Shown piece after piece: positions 11,057 to 44,739 of a stretch of DNA of 64,000 nt. The notes under the pieces were generated by a model that searched no databases, was not told the origin of the DNA, and saw only the letters and a program-made list of their open reading frames with translations. The stretch's first letter is position 1. Each line of letters opens with the position of its first letter. The translations under genes and the position numbers were made by a program. Source of the stretch: Cristatella mucedo (lineage: Eukaryota; Bryozoa; Phylactolaemata; Cristatellidae); contig WPIO01000008.1 in the NCBI GenBank assembly GCA_009760855.2, positions 11,814,001-11,878,000 on the forward strand, in the 5' to 3' direction.

Positions 11057-13351
11057 GGTCTCCTCTCACTGCCGCAGCCGCACGAACAGCGAGCGTGCTT
11101 TTGTCAGCCAGCTCTCTCCGCCCACCGTTTCTCTCGCCGGAATACGGACGGCGCGGTCTGCCTTTGGCCTCTCCCCCTCAGCCTGAACCCAGCATTCCCC
11201 GACGATGCCCTCCTCCCCTCCCCCGTCCGCCGCTGTGGGAGTGATCCACAACCCGTGCCGGTTTATCACGTTACCAGACCATGCGGCAGCTTATTATTTG
11301 TCGCGCCGCTTAGTCAATGCTACCGCGATAAACATCAAGTAATCCGAGTGGCTCTCGCAGGCCGCGACTGACTTTCGAGTGTCGCGACCATCCCTTGCGC
11401 GCGACGGCGGCGTGCCGAGCGGCGGCCGACGCCGACGGCAGCGTCGCCTCGTGAGCTGTGCTTGATAGCTGAGAGTTTAAAGGCGGCTCGCTCGCTCCCT
11501 CGGCGTCGTCGCGTCCGGCCGCCGCGCACCCCGAGGAGGCCGACTCGGGTCGCTACCGTGCAACAAGCGTTCGGCTTGCGCGCTTGCGACCTCGCCGTTT
11601 CGTTTCGTACGAAGGTGGCTGCCACGCGGTGCCGCACTCCCAAAGTAACCGGCTCCGGGGGGGAGGAGGGGAGGGGAGGCGGAAGGTTTCGGGGAGGGGC
11701 CTTACTCGAATTCAGATTTCGCTCTTCTGCGGCTCGATCGCGCGTCTCGACGAGCGGGCGGCGCAGCTTTGCTCGAAACCCCTCGACTCAGCTGCTTCCA
11801 ACGATAGACACGGCGGTGGCGCGGAGCAGGGCTATCTTTTTTCTCGCCCCGTCGCCGAGAGCGCATCCCGCTCTGGCGGCGATCGAGCGGACGTCCACCC
11901 AGCCCAGCCCAGCCCAGCACAGCCATGCCCTGGCCGAAGCACGCTGCATTATGCAAATGTAGCGTGCTGACCTCGACCCCTGCGGCGGATTGGGGCGGTA
12001 AATATAAGCGAGGGGGCCTAGCGAGCGTATTTACTCTTAACGAGGTCGCCGCGGAGCGATAACTACCAGTTATTGCCTCCGCGAACAGCTCGGCGTGCTC
12101 GTGGCTGCCGAAAGGGATCGAGAGGCTACCGGCGAGGCAGCCGGCGGACCTTGGAGAGTAGCTGGGAGCCGAGTCCTGCCTCGGAGTCACCTGCTCCACC
12201 GAGTTTGCTCCGAGTGGACTTCACCGGCGGTGGCGGCGGTAGGCAGACTGATCGCTCTCGCCCCCCCCCCCCCGCGCGACGGCGGCGGCTCTTCCGAGAC
12301 CGGAGTCGCCTCTTCTGCGCGGCGGCGCGAGTACGTAGCGAGGCTCGGCCGCCAGGCGCGGCCCGGCGAAACTGTCGCGGCTGTCGTCGCCGCCTCCTCC
12401 TCAGGGGAGGACGAGAACGTCGTAGTCCGGCGGCGAGCTAGAAGTCGGCGGGGGCAGTTGTCGCGGCAGAGCTCACGCGTCGGGAAAGCAGTGGCTCGAG
12501 GCGAGCCGAGGAGCGTCGGCCTCGCTTGGCGGCCGCCGAGCCAGTAGAAGACAATAGCAGAGCGCTGTCCGCTCAGAATAGGCCCCCCCCCCCGAGGATT
12601 GGATCCGCTCGGAGAATCGGAAGCCGACTTCGGAGGGAGACATTATAGATTGAAAGATTCCATTGTGACCGTCTGTGGAAAGCCGCCCTAAAGCCCCAGA
12701 GCGGCCTGTTTAGTCATAAGCGTGCCTTTTATACGAAGCCAATCGGCCGTCGCCGGCAAACCAGAAATTATATCCTGGAAGCCACAGCTCGACTGAGCCG
12801 CCGCCGCCACTCGGCGGTCGTCTGTCGCGGGTCTGCTGCCGCTGATCTCGCCGGAGGGAGCCGACCAGACGGCGCTCGGGCACCGACGGAGCCGCCCCGA
12901 GCAGCCTCGGTCGAACTCGGCATCGTCAGTAGGAGGGATCGTCGTCGTCGCAGGTCGACTGGGCGCGCGCGGCTTCTGACTCCGGCCGCTGTCACCGCCG
13001 CCGCCGCAGGTGCAGCAGCCCGGCAGCGAGACTTCGATGCCGTCAGGCCGGCCTCGCGGGTTCGCGAAGTGAATCGTACTCCTGCCGGGCAGACCGATCC
13101 ACTAGGCAGAGCCTCTACCGCGTGTCGTCGACCGCAGCCGCCGCAGCATTGGCGGCAGGCGCGGCGGCGGCGTCGGAAGTCTGCGGGCTGACAGGGCAGA
13201 CCGCCGGGCTGCCAGGGTCCGAGAGAGGAAAAAGGCTGCCGCCGCTGCGCGGTTGGTCGCCGTAATTATTGCCTGCAAATTGACGGAGAAGAGAGGCAAT
13301 TGAGTTAGGTCGTTTCTGCTGGCTCTGCAGCTGTCGCAGTGCGGCTGCGAG
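11057..13351 (+). other. unc5: GC/CpG-rich block: promoter region and probable unc5 5' leader
   Basis: This stretch is visibly richer in CG dinucleotides than the flanks and contains the core promoter. Long ORFs on both strands here (for example 12095-12547 on + and 13115-13747 on -) are Arg/Ala/Pro/Gln low-complexity translations, as expected by chance in GC-rich DNA. Poly-C tracts lie at 12261-12273 and 12583-12593. If transcription starts at 12033, the 5' leader would be about 1.3 kb with upstream ATGs, or it contains an intron that I cannot place. Confidence 0.45.
11951..12040 (+). promoter_or_regulatory. putative TATA core promoter with octamer, CCAAT and GC elements
   Basis: Seen in order: octamer ATGCAAAT (11951-11958), inverted CCAAT box GATTGG (11988-11993), GC box GGGGCGG (11992-11998), TATA-like AAATATAAG (12000-12008), and initiator TTACTCT (12031-12037), which fits YYANWYY with A at 12033, about 30 nt after the TATA. 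It sits in a CpG-rich block 1.3 kb upstream of the first unc5 coding exon. The link to unc5 is inferred from position and strand. A separate non-coding transcript is an alternative. Confidence 0.55.
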
Positions 13352-36414
<23,063 letters not shown>

Positions 36415-37330
36415 ACGGTGCACCGTGCGACTGCCGGCGGAAGCTGAAAAGAGCCGCGAATCACGGCCGCTGAAGCCGTTGCAGAGGAGAATCCTGTGGC
36501 CATTTGCCTGAACGCTGTTGTCAGCTCAAGCTGCTGCCGCCGCCGCACGGGCTGCCAGTTGGTGGGTGGGTGGGTGGCCGATTTCGAGCTTCGGCGTGCG
36601 GGTCGCTCGGCCGGGCGTCGGCCTCACGATGGCGACGGCGCAGGCAGTGCATCAGGATGCTGCCTCCGGATCCGACAGCTGTAGCGACGGCCGCGACAAA
36701 AAGGAGCCGCCTCCCGACATCGGCCAGTCGAAGGCTGATCTCTCTCTCTCGCTCGCTGCGAAAAACGGCGGAGGTGCATCGACCGACTGAGAAAAGCAAC
36801 AGCCACTGGTGGTAGTAGTTAGTGTCTTCGGTTATTATTTATTTTTGTAAGGCTGCTGCCGCATGTCTTATCGTTTCCTGTCGTGGCCACAGGATCGCGA
36901 CTTCGGATGCCTGTCTTGTCCCCAAGGGCATGTCAAGGTCTAGTCACTGGCATCTGCGTGCCTGCATGCCGTGAAGACTAGGCAGCAGTCAGGCGAATGC
37001 GCGCGTGCTCGGGCGACATGGCGAGTGTGCGCTCAAGATTATGGAAGTCAAGCTGATGCCCTGCGCTAGAGCCAAGCCATTTGCAAACGCTGGGCATCCG
37101 TGTCGTCTAAGCTGAGCATGTGCCTGTTAGTCGGGACGTTAACCTCTGTCCCTCCCCCTCATCTTCCTTCCCTTGCCTATCCTCTTTCGACCCTTGCTGT
37201 GTGTCATGTATTTTACATTTGACTGTCACAACTCCCGTCTGCAATACTGGTTGTCAAAGACTGCCTATTGACCAGTCATTTATAACAGTCAAGCATAACC
37301 GTCAGAGCCATTTTAGACTTTGACTATTAT

Positions 37331-37336
37331 AATAAA
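37331..37336 (+). terminator. poly(A) signal AATAAA, candidate 1
   Basis: Canonical hexamer about 920 nt after the unc5 stop codon, in AT-rich context. Confidence 0.4.
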
Positions 37337-38426
37337 TTAATTTTTCACGATTTTGCACCTTCCTTGAGGGTGGAGACTGTTTGCCTGTTACCTGCTTGGA
37401 CGCCGAGGACCGGCCACTAATTAGTAAGCTGACTACTTGGCAGGTCGACTAGTCAATTGAGCAGGCTTTCAGCTTACCACGATCTGCTTTCGGCAGGCTG
37501 TTGGTGCAGATGGAAAGAACTAAAAAATTGATACAAGTGTGCAGCTCCTGTTTTTGCTTAGCGCTTGTCGGGCAAACAAGGTCCGCCAACCGAAGCTACA
37601 TATTTAGACGCGAAAGCTTAGTCAGACAGCCGTTGTCTGCGCTGTTTCTGAGCCATAGTCGGCCTTGTGTGCAAAGATTGTTCTAGAGATGCTGCTGCCA
37701 CGTCTGGAACTGCGTGCCACAAATGATGTAGCAGGGTGCAAAGCAATTCTTCCCCGGTAATGCCGTTCAGCCATTGCATTCCGGCACTCGAAAAGATGCC
37801 CGTATCCTATCGGGTTTGTCATTGTGGTGCCTTTTGTTGCGGTCCATACCATACTAGCTCACAATTTGTGGGCTTTTTTACGGTAAGAATTGCAGAAGCA
37901 CAGCTACATTGTAACATGTGCCGGGCCCTTGCTTTGGTTGGCTAATACCTATGCATTCCTTAGAGCACCGTAAGTTCCCGATTCCTTTGATGTCCTTGAC
38001 TGGCTGCCATCCGAAGGCCTTCAAACTGCTACTGAGTCATTGGCAGGGGGGTGGGTGGGTGGAGAGTGGGGTGGACGTTGCCGTGATGAAGCCAAGGAGA
38101 ACACACCGGGTCCTCACCTGAGGCCTCACCCGTCCATTGGAAGGCTGAATGAAGGGTGTACCGGGCGACTTGGCTGGCAGGCAGGCACCACTTCTGGCCG
38201 GCACAGGGGAAGCCCAAAGCCACCTGGACCCCCCCTCGTCTACAGGCAGGCTTTCTGCACTACATGTACGAGCAGGCTTCCCTGCCCTGCGTCTACGGGT
38301 TGGCCTTCTGCCTTGCGTGTACTGGCAGCACATGCAGCACCAGGCCTATAGCACAACCGCATTTTGATGCCATTGATTCGCCGGTTGTAGGAAAATGTCA
38401 TTTTTATTAATAGAACAGTACGTTGC

Positions 38427-38432
38427 AATAAA
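38427..38432 (+). terminator. poly(A) signal AATAAA, candidate 2
   Basis: Canonical hexamer about 2 kb after the unc5 stop codon. The downstream GTTGG and GTTTTC sequence fits a cleavage-factor site. Confidence 0.4.
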
Positions 38433-38450
38433 GTTGGCACCAGCTGCCTA

Positions 38451-39689
38451 CCGTCATCGACCAGCTGTTTTCACGGGGGGGGGGGGAATAGGCTGGGCTA
38501 CTTTCGCTCGGTGCTCAGGTCTTGGTAGGGTTGGCAAGTGTCTGTAACGTCAGCAGCCACTGCATTGGCTGCAAGTGTTACAGTACGCTCAGATGTACTA
38601 TAATATAGAGATTCCTTTTTGCCTTGCTGTATTTATGCAATTTTCGAAATTGCGTTCGTTCGGCAGTTTCGTAGTCCAATGCAAAGACAAGCTCACAGCT
38701 GAACGCTGCCAAACGGCAGCTCGGGAAGCTTTTCGTTGACCGGCATGCAACACTATGCCACTACCGAATTACATATACTATACATGTGAATCTACATACT
38801 GTATATAGGATATAGGGTATTTTCCTGTATATAACTGCATTTATAGGATGTTCGTATATATGCGCACTTTGTATATCTACATAGCTGGCACGAAAACCTT
38901 GCACAACCCTGTTCTTTTAGCTCGATCGTACCGCCGGCTAAATTAACGAAGGAAAAGCCACTCTAGATTAAATGAAGACACGCAATAGCTAAAGTAGTTT
39001 ATTAGGAATAATAAAAAATTACTAATTTTAATAGCGTATTGCTCCTCCATGATTTTTGTAACTGCCTGCAGTCCACCGGGAATCGATCCCGATAAATGTG
39101 CACACAGTTCTCAGACAATGTTACTCCATTCCGGCAAAATTTTGTAGAGTCGGTCCAGTATATCTTTGCAGGATGGATTGGTCTCCAAGGATCGATAGAT
39201 TGGTCTCCACATCTGCTCTGACTCCTGACATAGATGTGTAAGTGGATATAAATCTTGGCTCTTTACCAGACCACTCCAGGACTTGAAAATCCACAGAATT
39301 GTGTATCACTCAGCTGATGTGCAATGCCGGTGCGTACAGATAAAGCACTATCAAGGTATTGCTAAGTAGCGGCTTCCTCTTAGCAACTCTCAAATGCATC
39401 CCTTACTCGTTGAGACTATTCCTAATGGTTCTCGGACTGACGGTAATTCCGGCACAGAGTGTAAACTCTTTGCTCTGCTTGGGTTTACCTTTTGAAGAAT
39501 GCTGATCGTAGTAATGTAGGGCGCCTCTGCTGGTTCTCCTACTTCTCTCGGCAGCATTTCTTGATGAAGTTGACCGCCAGATCCCACACGAGCCTCTTGA
39601 CACGCCCAGGCATTGCTAGCACACTGCTAAATGGCGTCTGGTCCTAGCTGTGTGAGAGATGTCGTCATGTAGACGTACATAGCCGTCGG
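38451..39689. other. downstream of unc5, nothing recognised
   Basis: Contains a G12 tract at its start and TATA-rich sequence at about 38770-38890. No ORF of note. Confidence 0.45.
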
Positions 39690-39758
39690 TCATACGGGCT
39701 TCCCTTAAGGTATGTATGCCTCGAGGTTTCATGTTTAGCCCGCTTCTTTTCACTATCC

Positions 39759-39844
<86 letters not shown>

Positions 39845-40885
39845 ATCCATGACTTCATCGCCAGGCGTAATCTTGGCTGCTTTCGTTTCAGCGCCGATGC
39901 CACAGCCAGCGTCACCTATCCTTCGCCACTTCTTTGCCTTGCTCAGTATCCGACTCTGTTTCCTGAAGCCTGCATCGACGACATTTGCATTCGAATGGCC
40001 ACTAACTTCCTGAAGTTTCAACTACAAGACCAACATTGGGCCGAAAAATGGGGGCCTGCTTGGACAAGAAAATTACAGTCAAATTACTTGATTATATCGC
40101 ATCTTGGTTATACGTTGGTGATATCGCTTCAAGATTAAAGCAATCCTCTGTATTCAGAACACCCGGCCCATGCCCTTAACCGTCTGCAACTAATGCAAAA
40201 ATCTGCGTCTAGTCTGGTCTGCCGTCAACAATGCAGCTGCCCTATCTGTCTGGAGGAGCAAAGAGGTCAGATAGATAGGTAGGCTAGCAGACAAGAATGA
40301 AGCGACCTATGAACTAGAGCGCGGGAATGCTGAAGCCGATTCGATGTTTGATCAGGAGCTAGTCTCGTGCTCTCTCGCCAGCCGCTCTCCGGCTTCCAGT
40401 CGCCCAGTCGCTGTCACTAGCACTAATATAAAAAAAGTTTTGTGATTCAGCTTTCAGTTCGTAGATACCGGTAGTCAGTAACTCGCTTGTGGCTTCGGCC
40501 GCTGCCTGCTGTGATTACCCATCGCTTAAGTGTAAGCAAGTCAAATTTAAGTCAAATTTAAGACGCATCTGTTCTATTCAGCTTTCCCTTCGCCCCTCCC
40601 CCGATGAATGTGTCCTTTTTTAGCTTTGCTTGCTTGACCTGTGCATGACTCAGTGCATGCTACTGGCCAGAGGTTCTAATTTCAGGTGGGTCTGAGTGTC
40701 TTTACTTATCCTTTAGCATGCTGGCCTAAGCATGCAATTTGTTCGCTTTTGTATGCTTGTCTAATAATGGCGCCTCGAGTTTTAATAACCCTTGATTATT
40801 GATTCTCTTCCAGTTGAGTTGTAAAGCGTCAAGATAGAGATTTGGGTCTCTTAGGGTGCAATACAAAAGATCTTTTATTATTATT
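39690..40885 (+). mobile_element. LINE family A relic interrupted by (TC)n
   Basis: The frame 39716-40138 reads FSPLLFTIHTL, then a Ser/Leu run from (TC)n, then ARRNLGCFRFSADA and ACIDDICIRMATNFLKF. This matches family A VLGPVLFTVYTL..HNLGFHFYADD..ACIDDIRTWMAANFLKL. LQLMQKSASSLVC follows at about 40180. The 3'UTR (CATGCTGGCCTAAGCATG) and a diverged tail with (ATT)n run to 40885. Confidence 0.7.
39762..39842 (+). repeat. (TC)n microsatellite inside LINE family A relic
   Basis: About 40 units, located at the ACTCTCCCTCTTGCTGAT site of the RT coding sequence. Confidence 0.95.
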
Positions 40886-40984
40886 ATTAATTTAATTGAA
40901 CTGCCATAACCGTAGCATCGCGAGTTCCACGCGGAGCTACCGATACGATACTGATACTGGATGGGTGGCATGTCTCCAAAATTT

Positions 40985-41135
40985 CAGATTGGTGATTAGC
41001 CCAGAAGTTAAGATGCTCGCTCTTCCCAACCGAGGTCGTGGGTTCGAATCCTGCAGCGGGGGATTCTGTATCGCAGACTGCAAGCGATGATGACAGTCTT
41101 TATAGCTCTTCTGCCGCTATAAAAAAACCTTAACT
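40985..41135 (+). mobile_element. SINE-2 copy, diverged
   Basis: TTAGCCCAGAAGTTAAGATG (A-box region), GGTCGTGGGTTCGAATCCTG (strong B box), then GCAAGCGATGATGACAGTCT and GCTCTTCTGCCGCTATAAAA. It ends in an A-run just upstream of the R2-like fragment. Confidence 0.75.
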
Positions 41136-41169
41136 CAGCTTCCCTGTGGCCAGATGCGTGACGGTGCCT

Positions 41170-42045
41170 GAAGCGTCTCTCCTGCCGCCTCTCGCTTGCC
41201 GACTCCGACGTCTTGGCCGCGTCAACTGACCCCGCCGGTATGGAGCGTTCGTACGTGCAGTGCGTCGTCATGTCTCTAAGTTTTGAGAATTCGCCAGGTT
41301 GGTTGAAGGCCGGTCTTGGGCGGTCCAGCCCCTGGCCGCACAGAGACAGGTTCGCGATCCATAGCCATTTCCAGACCACGGCTCTTGGCCCGACGTTCCG
41401 GGCCTGGCCGGTTCGTCCACTGTCCGAGCCAAGACGTGCTGCCAGAGGCTGCTATGTCTCGGGCATACCCCGGCTAGGTTACCAGCTGCCGCCTACGCCA
41501 CACAAAGGCTGAGACCGTTTGCCACATGCAGAGTCACTGCCGGCCGATGCTGCATGCAATCACGGCCCGACACAACCTGGCTCTGGGCCGCCTAATCGGA
41601 GCTCTTCCTGCCACTTCACGCTGCTGCCTCTCGGCCTTCCCGCTCGCCGGGGGGGGGTCCGGTTTTCAAGCCGGACCTGGTCATTGACAACGGCACCGAC
41701 GCGTTCATCGTCGACGTGACAGTGCCGTTTGACGGCAGCAAGGATGCCCTGTTGGTGGCAGCTCGAAAAAAAGGTTGAAGAGTACCGAGTCATAACCCGG
41801 TCTCTCCTAACCGCTGGCTACCGGACGGCAGTAGTGATGCCCTTCGTGGTGGGCACCCTCGGTAGCTGGTGGCCCGATAACGAAGGCTGCCTGACCGACC
41901 TCAGCATTGCACGTGCGGAAAGGGCTTCATAGCAGCAGCTATGCGTTCCAGGCGCCATTTCCGGGTAGGAAGCCGTGCGGTCCCTGTTCATGAACCGGAA
42001 GTCGCGAGTAGAACCCACGGCTCCGGCAGAACAGGGCTCCGCTGG
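41170..42045 (+). mobile_element. R2/NeSL-type LINE, 3' fragment with restriction-like endonuclease
   Basis: A zinc-knuckle-like CRLRHTKAETVCHMQSHC (from 41488, with the second Cys changed to Arg) is followed by RHNLALGRLIG. Then come KPDLVIDNGTDAFIVDVTVP (from 41668) and, one frame over, KKVEEYRVI and PFVVGTLGSWWPDNE (41729-41932). PD, D, K and Y fit the PD-(D/E)XK endonuclease at the C-terminus of R2-clade LINEs. An A-run near 41766 carries a frameshift. No 28S rRNA sequence adjoins. The upstream limit is uncertain. Confidence 0.8.
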
Positions 42046-42065
42046 TTAATGTACGTATAGGTTGT

Positions 42066-42142
42066 AGGACATTTCCCCCGGGTGGTCCCTAAGACATTTC
42101 CTCCCCCGGACATTCCCCCCCCGGGGTAAGACATTTCCCCCT
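42066..42142 (+). repeat. four spaced copies of ACATTtCCCC
   Basis: ACATTTCCCCC-like units at about 42069, 42094, 42110 and 42131, separated by GGGTGGTCCCTAAG-type spacers. Not assigned to a known family. Confidence 0.7.
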
Positions 42143-42165
42143 ATGTTGATGAATGTATAACTGGG

Positions 42166-42290
42166 AATACACATATATATATAACTATATATATATATAT
42201 ATATAGTTATATATATATATATATATATAGTTATATAGTTATATAGTTATATATATAGTTATATAGTTATAGTTATATGGTTATACATAT
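42166..42290 (+). repeat. (TA)n and TTATATAG satellite-like run
   Basis: Alternating TA blocks separated by TAGTTATA units. Strongly self-complementary. Confidence 0.88.
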
Positions 42291-42347
42291 ACATGATCAG
42301 ATGAAGTTCACGCTTTATTAAAATAAAATCAACTCAGTATAAAAAAA

Positions 42348-42528
42348 ATCCTACCTGATTAAACAGCCTCTTTTTGTATAGCGACAGAAGAGCCTTTACG
42401 GCTATCACCACCACTTGTAGTGGCGATAAAGGATCGCCCACCGCAGGAATCGAACCCACGACCTCGGAACCGAGGTCGTGAAAGCAACCGCCTTACCTAG
42501 TGTGCCATCGTGGCTCACCATAATTAGA
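42348..42528 (-). mobile_element. SINE-2, tRNA-derived, near full length
   Basis: On the - strand: an A box TGGCACACTAGG, a perfect B box GGTTCGATTCC, then a family-specific body (GGTGGTGATAGCCGTAAAGG, CTCTTCTGTCGCTATACAAA) and the end AGAGGCTGTTTAATCAGG. Its tail differs from LINE A and LINE B. Confidence 0.85.
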
Positions 42529-43254
42529 AGTATGGATGGATTGGAAGGATGGTTTCTAATGGAGCCAGCGGCGGCGGTTTCGGCAATTTTTTGCAAGGCA
42601 GGCGTTCAGTTTAGTAACTACTGCAACTGATTCTGATCTCGTTAACGACGAGTACAGCTGTATTCCGCTAGCACCGAAGTGATAGTCAATGATTGCCACG
42701 GGCCTGCGGTGCTCTCACCAGAGACACTTATCAGAGCTGCTCAATGGGCTCACAGTAATCAGCACATGGCAGGTAGAACGCACGTACGCGTCCGCCCCAC
42801 AAAGCCCAGAGCCAGCTCCGCAGGCTCGCTACAGTGCCGCTCCGGTATAATCCACCGGTAAATAGTTAGCACCACGCCAGAAACCACGTGCAGTTCCCAA
42901 AAATCAAGCACGGCGACGCGCTGCCATCTTATCGCGGCTTCCCCTCTCCTTGCTCGCCTTAGTGGAGTGGGCGTCAGATCCACCATGAGCTGACTATCCT
43001 CCCAGGAACGTCAGATCCACCCTGAGCTGACGCTTCTTCGGCCTGCAAAATGAGGGAGATAGTGCAGCCGGCGGCGACACAGCAACTCGATGCTCAGCTT
43101 GAGCATCGACCAAGTAGGATCCGCATCGCGAGAGAGATCGAAGAGGATAACATTTCGTTTGAGGTCACTACGTCGACAGGCGTCCGGCGGTGCCTGCGAA
43201 CCTGACCACTGCACGGTCCACACAGCCTGCAAGCCTTTCGTAAACCGTGGCAAA
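42529..43254. other. no supported feature; short duplicated motif
   Basis: GCGTCAGATCCACC recurs at about 42972 and 43009 with GAGCTGAC after each copy. Nothing else was assigned. Confidence 0.35.
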
Positions 43255-44234
43255 TGAAGGCAGCCTTCTCGCAAAAGCTGACTGGCGTAGTTCACCGATG
43301 GAGGACCTCGATCGGTCCAGCAGACGGGGTACCGGCATTGTTCAAATCCTACTTGTCCGATCGCGCTCAATCAAGTCGTGCGGTTAACATGTGTCATCCA
43401 GCAAACCGGTCTTCTGTGGAGTTCCACAAGGGCCCGTGCGTACTCGGTCATTCGCTGTTCTCCATTTACACCGAATCTCTCAGAAAAGGTGATTCGGGCG
43501 CTTGTCATCGGCTATCAATTCTATGGTGATGATACCCACCTGCACCGGTCATTTAAACCATCTGAATCAGCTGCAATTACTTAGAAACTGAATGCCTGCC
43601 TTGCAGACATTCGACCCTGAATACGTCGGCCAATTTTCCTAAGCTAAACGACGATAAAAACCAAACTCCTACTCATAGGACACACAGCAAGCGTGCGGCT
43701 AGATAAAGAGCCTTTGCTCTTGTAGTTGGTGATGCTGTTGTGCGACCTCCATCGCGTACTCGTAATTTAGGTGTCCTTTTTGATAATTGCTTAAAGTTGG
43801 AAGACTTCATTAAGACGACCGCTTCCACCGTAGCCACCATGTTCGATCCATGTCTAAGATTAACGACTGCCTACTGCAGTGGCTTGCTAAAAATACATCC
43901 GTGCTCTGCGTCGTTCTGTCTAGGCTGGACTACTGTAATTTCCTTTTGGTGTGCTTACCAAAAAAGCCACAAAGCCTCTGCAGCTGATGATAAATAGGGC
44001 TGCAAGGCTAGTCAGCAAATCCCAGGGGTTCAGCCAAGTGTCATTCGCTGAAGGAGCTGCAATGTTTGACGCACAAGGCCCGCCATGACATGGCTCTTTC
44101 TTGCTAAACTGCTGCACCGGCTTCAGCGTCCTCATGCTCTCAGTTCCTCTATAGACAATGCAGGCTGTGTATCGGCTGTTCCATTCCTTCGTTTACAGAC
44201 TTATGGAGACAGGAGGCTTTGTTATGCAGGTCAT
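43255..44234 (+). mobile_element. LINE family B, decayed RT, 5' part of a SINE-split copy
   Basis: Fragments parallel 57300-58270: PALFKSYLSDRAQSS, GVPQGPVRTRSFAVLHL-like sequence near 43420, FYGDDTHLHRSFKPSESAA (YADD changed to YGDD), LGVLFDNCLKLEDFIKTTAS, then ARHDMALSC and VPFLRLQT. The element continues at 44436 after a SINE insertion. Confidence 0.8.
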
Positions 44235-44241
44235 AGACTGG

Positions 44242-44380
44242 TGACGCCGAGCTGGTTTGGTCCAGCGGTTAAGGTGCTCGCCTCGACCAAGATCTGGCTG
44301 ACGTCATGGGCTCGAGCCCCGAGGCATGTGTAAAGCGCCTGAATAGAGAATAAGTTCTCCGGGGACGCTATGCAATTGAG

Positions 44381-44428
<48 letters not shown>
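44242..44428 (+). mobile_element. SINE-1, full-length tRNA-derived copy nested in LINE family B
   Basis: A-box-like TGGTCCAGCGG, B-box-like GGGCTCGAGCCCC, then a LINE-A-like tail (GTAAAGCGCCTGAATAGAGA, TTCTCCGGGGACGCTATGCA) ending in (AT)n(AG)n. It is flanked by AGACTGG at 44235-44241 and 44429-44435, a 7-bp target duplication. The insertion splits the LINE-B copy. Confidence 0.88.
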
Positions 44429-44431
<3 letters not shown>

Positions 44432-44435
44432 CTGG

Positions 44436-44735
44436 AATTCATTTCATAATTCTTAAGCAATGACATGTCTACTTCTAACGACTGTGGCGCTTCAACTCCA
44501 CCCGTGCTGAGACGCTATTTCCACGCTACTTCCTCGATCACTTCCTCGACTGCCCTTGTGACTCAGCTAGGCTTCTCACTTTGTCTTTGTTGCGTTAGAT
44601 CTGTTGGCCACGGCACGCCACCGAAAGCCGCTTAGGCTCTGAGTGCACCATAAAAAACTCTCCAGCTCACCACCCACTTGGCCCTTGTGGCTTTGTAGAG
44701 TTACAGACGGAGATACATGATACGATTCCAATTAA
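44436..44735 (+). mobile_element. LINE family B, 3' part of the SINE-split copy
   Basis: Resumes with AATTCATTTCATAATTCTTA and runs to the family terminus (TTACAGACGGAGATACATGA). It matches 58275-58565 of the fuller copy. Confidence 0.8.
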
Positions 44736-44739
44736 TAGG

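Larger units (their letters stand above)
36415..38450 (+). other. unc5: probable unc5 3'UTR
   Basis: After the stop codon there are AATAAA hexamers at 37331-37336 and 38427-38432. The second is followed by a GT-rich region and a G12 tract (38475-38486). An AU-rich patch (TTATTATTTATTTTTG) lies near 36831. A 53-codon ORF (36629-36790, +) with coding-like composition lies in this stretch. Which poly(A) site is used cannot be told. Confidence 0.5.

Noticed and set aside
41213-41512. 100-codon + ORF upstream of the R2-like endonuclease
   Set aside because: It is in a different frame from the endonuclease and shows no reverse-transcriptase motif. Probably decayed element sequence.
42424-42520. 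tRNA gene on the - strand (strong A and B boxes)
   Set aside because: No cloverleaf with proper acceptor and anticodon stems, and the same sequence continues into a shared non-tRNA body in several copies, so it is a SINE.
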